A DNA stretch of 64,000 nt from Ephemerocybe angulata (lineage: Eukaryota > Basidiomycota > Agaricomycetes > Agaricales > Psathyrellaceae). Positions 58,029 to 64,000 of this stretch are shown here, in pieces (within the stretch, counting starts at the first letter, position 1; each line of letters opens with the position of its first letter). Both the position numbers and the translations under genes were made by a program. The notes under the pieces are model-generated. The model saw nothing but the letters and a program-made list of their open reading frames with translations, searched no databases and was not told the DNA's origin. Location of the stretch: NCBI GenBank assembly GCA_013368325.1, contig JAACJK010000067.1:186001-250000 (forward strand), written 5' to 3'.

Positions 58029-58454
58029 GGACGCCAGGTGTCATATGGCCCCAGCGCCCCGACTCCGGTTGTTATTGGGAAAGCTTTCCTGCGACGCCTC
58101 ACGCCACAGTCGAGAAACGAGAGTGGGAATGCTCCTAAAGACCTTGAAGTGCCAATGTGGTGTCCTAATTTGGAGTCAATCAGATTCCCCTCTCGCGGAG
58201 AAGCTACGTTTACCGAGAACGAGCTGCTGGACTTCATTGTTGCAAAAAGGGCGCACAAGAGCGATAGACCAGGGAGGCTTCGTGAAGTAACCACCACCTT
58301 CGTAACAGTACAGCAGTTGGATTTCCTTGCATTGCTAAAGGAAATGGGGATCGATATCCGGGATCTCAAAGTCAACATATCGTATGCTTCACCCATTCCC
58401 ATGATACCAGAGAGCATTGTTATCGTAAATCCATTCAAGTACGATTACTACTGA
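58029..58454 (+). pseudogene. F-box protein gene, C-terminal fragment
   Basis: Open frame from the junction to TGA at 58452-58454: VVIGKAFLRRLTPQS, then MWCPNLESIRFPSRGEATFT, ENELLDFIVAKRAHKSD, a VTVQQLDFLALLKEMGID stretch and a C-terminal NPFKYDYY. 'FLRRLTP', 'CP.L..I....' and 'ELLDFI..R' are the leucine-rich C-terminus of Agaricomycete F-box proteins. There is no F-box, start codon context or upstream exon: the sequence to the left is segment C. It complements the N-terminal fragment at 43951-44541 in content and orientation relative to the segment. Confidence 0.65.
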
Positions 58455-58865
58455 TGTTTTTTCGGACGAAGTGGTCATAGGCACCTAAGCAATTCCTGCC
58501 AATCTGCTGGAATTGAAGATGCTTTTCTTGGATCTACCCGGCTGGTCAGCCTGGTATTTATACGAAACGACTCTGACCTCAGAGCCGTCCTCGGACACGA
58601 CCCACTTGTTGACCACGACTACGAAGGTAGTTAAATGGTTGTACGTCGGGAAGAGGGCCAAAGACGTCTTCGGCAGTTGTACCAGGCCTCGGCAAGGGCC
58701 GTATGTTCCACCCATCCAGGATGCGGGCAGCCATAGATGGCAGCACGCGATGTTCGTTCCGGCAGAACGCCCGGATACCCCGTCTCCAATGGCTGCAACT
58801 CTGCCGACAGTTATTCCATGAACACTACACAAGCCTCCGGTCAGCACGAGAGGCCAATGCTAAAC
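58455..58865. other. Short gap between F-box fragment and NACHT gene (convergent)
   Basis: A 102-codon plus-strand frame (58513-58821) exists but looks random and is not called. Confidence 0.45.
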
Positions 58866-60645
58866 TTAAACTATGCCGCTCACATGAGTGTGCACCAATC
58901 TCCAAAAAAGCCACATATATTGTGCAGCTCTGGTATTCTTATAATTGCACAATTGTCTCAACCACCATCCCACATTGGCCGCTATGAGGCCCCCATCGGT
59001 CGAGCGATCCTCGAGCGTGAGGGAGTACGACACGTATAATTGGAAGAATTCCTTGTGGAATAATTCACATTCCTGGGATGAAACGGGGTACGCTGGGCGT
59101 TGATCTATAGGTGTGTGTGAGTGATTTATCTGTGATCGACGCGTAGCTGAACAAGAGACATACCTTGCAAAATACGAACGTAGCGTCTTATAAAGAACTC
59201 CCTCCTTGCCTTGGTTCCAACATAAAGGTCTCCACAGCGGTGGGGATCGTCTAGAAAGTCGATGAAGGACTTGTGATAGAGGCGAAAGCGGGACTGTCGA
59301 TCATCATTCGGTGGAAGAAGGAGAAGAGAACTAAGATTTCCAAGTATAAAGTCGGTCTCGCCAGGGAGGGCCTCAAGGAGTCCTCTCCAGAAGAACGCAG
59401 ACAAGGACCCGGCTATCCCCCGGTCCGTTATTGTATGTATCCAAAGGACCGATAGTCGTGGGTCAGGGCTTGACTTCACAACGAATGTGTACAGCGCGTC
59501 CAAGGGCCCGAATGGATTTGATTGTGCATCCCGTATGGGAAGCTTCAAGATGATGTCCAGCTGAGCCTGCGGTGGGCTGGACGGCTCCTCCATGAAGCGG
59601 ACAACGGTGGCCGCGTATATGAACTGCCCGGAGGAGTTCGTAACTAGAATTTGAATGGTTTCTTTATCGGGCCACGAAGGAGGTAGATTGTATCGGCGGC
59701 GCATGTCTGCGAATTTGCACCTGAGGAAGAACTCGATATCGGCGTCCGGATTGTATTTGTCGTCCAGGAATAGTTCTACTACTGGCTCTGTGATTGTCTC
59801 TGAAAAGAAATTACGAATTGCAGGTTCCGGCCGGCTGGAGATAAGGATGAGGAAGGGAAAGGAGGGGTCCTTGACAGCCCCTGCAAGAAGGGAGAGAATT
59901 TCAACTTGGTCGTCTTCTTTCTTGCGCTCGCAGCGAGAGGATCCTTGTTTCTGGTACTGGTCGACCCCGCATTCGTCAAGCCCGTCGATAATGACGATCT
60001 TGGGCAGGACAGGAGGGCTACCTTTCATCGATGCCCGGAACTGCCGCAAGGGCTTCAGAATGAGCTCCTCCATCTGGTCCTCTAAACGTCGCTCGAAGAT
60101 GGCGGGGTCGCGTTGAATACGGGAGAAAATGTGACTTCCAACACTTCCGAGGCTGTCGTGTAGAGTGAGCTGGTACGCCAATGTGGATACGAGGCAACGT
60201 TTTGAGCGCCTATTTGCTGATCCTTGGTATGCCGAGAAGAAGAAACTCGCGGCAAGAAGCCCCTTCTTCTTGCAAGTCTCGGCAACTGAGCCGGCTATGG
60301 CAGTTTTACCAGCTCCTGCTGGTCCCGTTAACCACATAATCTTCTGCGCACTGGTGTCGCCGTGCGTTATCCAGCTGACGATCTCTTCTTGAATTGCGAC
60401 CCTTGTTTCTATGTGGCACTTCGGTGCGTCACAGCGCTCAGCTGAATTATGCAGAGCACCAGCGGCGATGTTGTCACGAAGCTCTGTGGGTCGAGTGCCG
60501 ATATGTTGGCCAATGTAGCATCCAAGTGAAGATCTGACTCACGTTCTAGTGGGGTCTTTGACGAAGCAGCCACGTGTTGAATGTAGTTCTGTGCTTGAAC
60601 GACGCTCTCTATGTTGAAGTCGTGCGCTCCTTGAAAGCTCGACAT
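58866..60645 (-). CDS. NACHT-domain STAND NTPase (NWD2-like)
   Basis: Putative signal-transducing ATPase/GTPase of the NOD-like class, common in basidiomycetes and linked in other fungi to non-self recognition. Exons 60543-60645, 59164-60483 and 58866-59104 sum to 1662 nt, 553 residues. The N-terminal leader contains the family motif SAERCDAPKCHIETRVA (residues 48-64). NACHT features: Walker A GPAGAGKT (88-95), Walker B-like KIVIIDGLDECG, sensor FLILISSRPEPAIR, and later SSGQFIYAATVVRF and FRLYHKSFIDFLDDPHRC. The last exon (QDQRPAYPVSSQECELFHKE onward) ends at TAA 58866. No WD40, TPR or ankyrin repeats follow, so this is a short member. The start at 60645 is the first true ATG; the open frame before it begins with GTG. 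Same orientation as the oxidoreductase gene upstream, 304 bp away. Confidence 0.83.
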
Positions 60646-60949
60646 GGTGGTGCGGGAATGAAAGCTGGAGCCTGGACGTGAAAGAGATGCAATGAGCACG
60701 AAAGCAAAAAAGGTATCAGTGGGTGACAGACCCTCACGGATCTGCTTAACTAATCTGGATACCCCAGAACGGATCGTTAGCGGTTTGGTGCACGGGCGCT
60801 TAAGATCACTGAAAGCACATGGTGGAACGACTGGGTACTGGACTACATATCTTCACCCTGCGACGCACTGAGTCTATAGCATCTTGATACCGTGTTAGCC
60901 GGTGTTCGAAGACATACCCTTGGACATACTTTGTCTATGTTCTAATGAT

Positions 60950-62463
60950 CTACAGCCGTGCACCTCCCTTCTTCTGCTCCTCCGACGACTTCACAATACG
61001 GTCCTCACTAGCTTTCTTCACAGGTCGCTTAAATCCTCCCCGAGCAAACTGGTTTGCCACCCTGACCTCCACATTCTTCCCAGCCTCATTCAGCTGGTCC
61101 GCCCAATTATACACCACACTCGTGTCCCTCAAGAACGGCCGTCCCACGAACACTGCATCAGCGTACGCATCTACCAGAAGGTTCTCTGCTATCGGGCCAG
61201 TGGTGATGGCACCAACGGCGGTGACGATGAGACGGGGAAGTCTTCCGTTCCCTTCGAATGGCGCCTTGGTGTTGTTTGGGTAGCTTTCTCCCGCGCCGAT
61301 CGATTGCAGAACGTCTCTTGCGAAAGGCGCTTGGTAGGTCGGGCCGACTCTGATCTTTTGCTTGGGGTGGTTGCCGCCGCTCGAGACGTCGAGGAGGTCG
61401 ACGCCGTGCTCGTAGAGGATGGGGGCCAGGCGGACAGTGTCTTCGGAGCGCCACGAGGGCTCGTTTGGCAGAGATTCCTCGAGCCACTCGGTCGCAGAGA
61501 CCCTATGGTGAAAGATTCATCATCAGAACAAGACCCCTTCGAAGTAAGCTGAGACCCTACCTCACGAAGAGAGGCATCGTGTCTGGTATGGCACCTCTCA
61601 CCGCGTCAACAATTTCCAACAAGATACGAATCCGGTTCTCAAAGCTCCCCCCATATTCGTCCGTCCGGTGGTTACTCGTCGAGCTGAGGAACGAGCTGAT
61701 AAGATACCCATGCGCACCGTGAATTTCAATCACATCGAAACCGGCTTTGATAGCGCGCTTAGCACCATCCACAAACGCCTGCACAACGTTCTTGATCCCC
61801 TCCTTCGTAAGCTCCTTCGGACGAGGATAGCTATCGGCATACGGCACGGTAGACGGGCCCCAGACATTCTCGGGCCAACCGCCTGCGCCTTCCGGTGCTG
61901 TTGTGGACCCGTTAACCCAGGGAGCGGACGTCGAGGCTTTTCGTCCTGCGTGCGCTAGCTGGATCCCTATCTTCTGGGACTGGGAGTGGGCAAAGGTAAC
62001 GATGGTGGAGAGCGGCTCGATGTGCTCGTCGGACCAGATTCCTGAATCTTCTGGTGAGATTCTCCCTTCTGGGACGACGGAGGTAGCCTCGATCACCGTG
62101 AGGCCCGGTCCCCTCGTGAAGATGCCGCCAACTGATAGGGATACCTGGGTTAGAGATCGCCCTATGCAAATGCGAAATCGAGCGTACGGTGAGCGAGGTG
62201 CCATGCAGTCAATTTGCCATTATCCGCAGAGTATTGGCACATAGGCGACACCTACGGAAAGCTTGTAAGTAAACACCTAGAGATCTAGAACGGTTACGCA
62301 CCCATATCCTGTTGTGAAATGTGACCCCGCGAATCCTGATGGGCTCAAATATCTTCGGAAGAGGCTCGGATGCGACTGCAGACCCAGCAGAAGGGCTCTG
62401 CGCTGGAGTAAAGTACGGGATACCGTCCGCAGGGGTGTTTCGATTGGTAGGTGTAGAGGGCAT
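60950..62463 (-). CDS. NADH:flavin oxidoreductase, Old Yellow Enzyme family (YqjM-like)
   Basis: FMN-dependent reductase of activated alkenes. Exons 62302-62463, 62188-62251, 61561-62131 and 60950-61502 sum to 1350 nt, 449 residues. Landmarks in order: KIFEPIRIRGVTFHNRIW at the barrel start; VSPMCQYSADNGKLTAWHL, with the active-site Cys of the thermophilic-like/YqjM branch; TVIEATSVVPEGRISPED; GIQLAHAGRKAS; GFDVIEIHGAHGYLISSFL with the substrate-binding His pair; SNHRTDEYGGSFENR; LLDVSSGGNHPKQKI; and DAVFVGRPFLRD at the FMN phosphate site. Exon 3 uses the acceptor TATCAG at 62132-62137. MPSTPTNRN at 62463 resembles the usual start; an in-frame ATG at 62490 would add nine residues. Cytosolic, no signal peptide. 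A role in xenobiotic detoxification or secondary metabolism is possible. Confidence 0.9.
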
Positions 62464-64000
62464 TATGTCGGAGGTGCAGATAAGATCCATGCACCTTGTC
62501 AGCGTCTTTTAAGAGGCCTCCATGGATGACATTGCGGATTGCAAATGTTTCCGACAAATGACGGGGGTATGAGCACCGCCCAAGCCTTTGCAGTGGTCAC
62601 ACGACCGGTCTACACGATGGCCTTGCTGACAGAGGAGGTATCAGACCGCTGCATGGCTCTTGGGAGGTGGTTATGTGATAGCTTACTCACCAGTACTTGT
62701 TCCGACGGAGTCCCAGTGTGGTTGCGAAGAAGCATTCTGAGCATCCCTTGCGGCGATGACGTTGCGAGAAGTCCGTCTGCATACAGGTACATCGAGGACC
62801 ACATCGCGGTTCGAAACCAAGTTGTATCGGCGGGCAATCACGCCGCTTCACGCGCCTCCCCGCTGGCGACGAGGTCCAAAATGAATGATCCCAGCTGGAT
62901 CCCAAAGTCGAAAGTTGATGCTTCTGAGTGGATCGCCTCGCAGCTGACTGGAGTCTGGGCCCGGGCCACCTCGGAGACACGATTGATCCGTTGGTGGTCC
63001 CACGTGGGATCGCGCCGATTCACCTACCAAGCTTTCTCCCCAACCTCCACCTCGACACAATGCGCTTCTCCAGCTCTACTTCTTCTCTACCTGGACGGCC
63101 TAACCCCAAGGCTTTTGACAACGCACCGCCATGAACCACCCACTCATACTCTAGACCATCAACCCATCGTGCTCAGGCAGGTCTGTGCAGCAAGCTCCGC
63201 GCTCGACAACGCGCTGTCAGCGTTTTCGAAGGGAAGGATGTGTATTGCCAACTGGAATGTGGCCAGGATTGCCCAGTGTTCTTCCCCTGCTGCAGTGGGT
63301 GCTTTTTCCTCTCATATCTCGCAAATAATGTCCTGACTTGGTACTTGTGGCTAAATAGGCGCGCACTGGTTGCGGTCTCCGCATGCCATGCAATCGCTGT
63401 GTTTCTAGCAGCACGACCTCTTCCTCCCCACCGGCCTCCTTACACATCGACACGCTGAACTTCGCACTGGAAGCCAAAACCCTTGCCTGCCTCTGCGTCC
63501 GGGGCCCTTCCTCCCCATCTCAAGCTCGGCGGCGCCGGCGCTTCCAAGCCCATCTCCGTATTCTTATTCAAACCCAGTACGCGGGCCCGCTCATGGGCGG
63601 CGTGTCGTCTTTTGGATAGTTTAAACTGTATCTACCGAAGAAGAACGGAGAACTGGGGTGAGGTAGTGGATACCGGTGTGTTTGGCTTCGAGGAGGCCAG
63701 GCGACGTGCGTACATTCTTTTCCCGGGATACCTTGCTTATGTTCCAACAAATTAGATAGAGACCGTATAGCTCTGGCTTTCAAGCTCGTCCGAACATACT
63801 TCTAGGGCATGGGAGTTCTTTCTATCTTCCTCTGTGCGCCTGCACTCTGAAAACACGGCGCAATCCTCACGCCACTCTTCCGGGTCGATATCAGAATAAA
63901 GATCTAATCGTTCGTTGGCACCATCTTCTCCAGGCCCTCCCCCTGCAGCTTATATGAATTAAGAACTGAATGAGGTGTTCTCTCATCGAAATGGACGATG
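62464..64000. other. Right-end region without a confident gene; possible LIM-like relic near 63061-63290
   Basis: A plausible 5'UTR and ATG occur at 63061 (MRFSSSTSSLPGRPNPKAFD) but the frame closes after 24 codons. Further on, one frame reads LCSKLRARQRAVSVFEGKD followed by VYCQLECGQDC, which resembles the second zinc half of a LIM domain. The first zinc half and a continuous splice model are missing, so I do not call a gene. Several longer frames (up to 265 codons at 62539) look like chance. The gene may continue past the window. Confidence 0.3.

Noticed and set aside
62539..63336. 265-codon plus-strand frame
   Set aside because: The composition looks random, and its leading methionines are inside the leader region of the divergent oxidoreductase gene; no motif.

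Overview
The window is nuclear DNA of a basidiomycete, most likely an Agaricomycete (mushroom-forming fungus). Nearly every gene is split by 45-115 bp GT-AG introns. The protein families are typical of that class: DUF6699 and DUF6533 proteins, an 'ERCD.PKCH' NACHT protein, F-box proteins with a DNSPF-type N-terminus, a CsbD-like cruciform-DNA protein and a thaumatin/ricin-B secreted protein. There is no bacterial-style operon. All gene models were spliced by hand; where I say the exon lengths sum to a multiple of three, I checked it.

1-22 kb is mostly stable, housekeeping-like sequence: a GRR1-like F-box/LRR gene running off the left edge, a 983-bp non-autonomous DNA transposon with perfect terminal repeats and 8-bp target duplication, a DUF6699 gene, a small secreted protein with a cationic core, a Mahogunin-type RING ligase, a full-size ABCB transporter, a CsbD-like gene, a weak membrane-gene relic, and the telomere-capping gene STN1.

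22-28 kb and 40-58.5 kb are rearranged. One ~2.4-2.7 kb segment carrying a DUF6533 membrane-protein gene occurs three times: A (22755-25571, +), B (40897-43543, -) and C (55300-58028, +). A fourth, older DUF6533 paralogue lies at 26206-27917. Segment A sits between the 3' ends of two genes that have lost their 5' ends. B and C are inverted repeats enclosing 11.8 kb. An F-box gene appears cut in two, its N-terminal part next to B and its C-terminal part starting at the C junction, and a 3' scrap of an MGR3-like gene is carried with C. The simplest history is insertion of a copied segment into an F-box gene, followed by inversion between the two inverted copies.

28-40 kb holds two tandem EH-domain (Eps15/Ede1-type) genes that both end in a PPPAY motif, an HMG-box gene and the first MGR3-like mitochondrial TPR gene. 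Within the B-C interval are a TauD-type dioxygenase, a thaumatin/ricin-B gene with an in-frame amber codon, the second MGR3-like gene, SEC62, and a gene of unknown function whose decayed copy lies in segment A. The right end has a NACHT NTPase and an Old Yellow Enzyme-family oxidoreductase. The last 1.5 kb holds nothing I can call with confidence.
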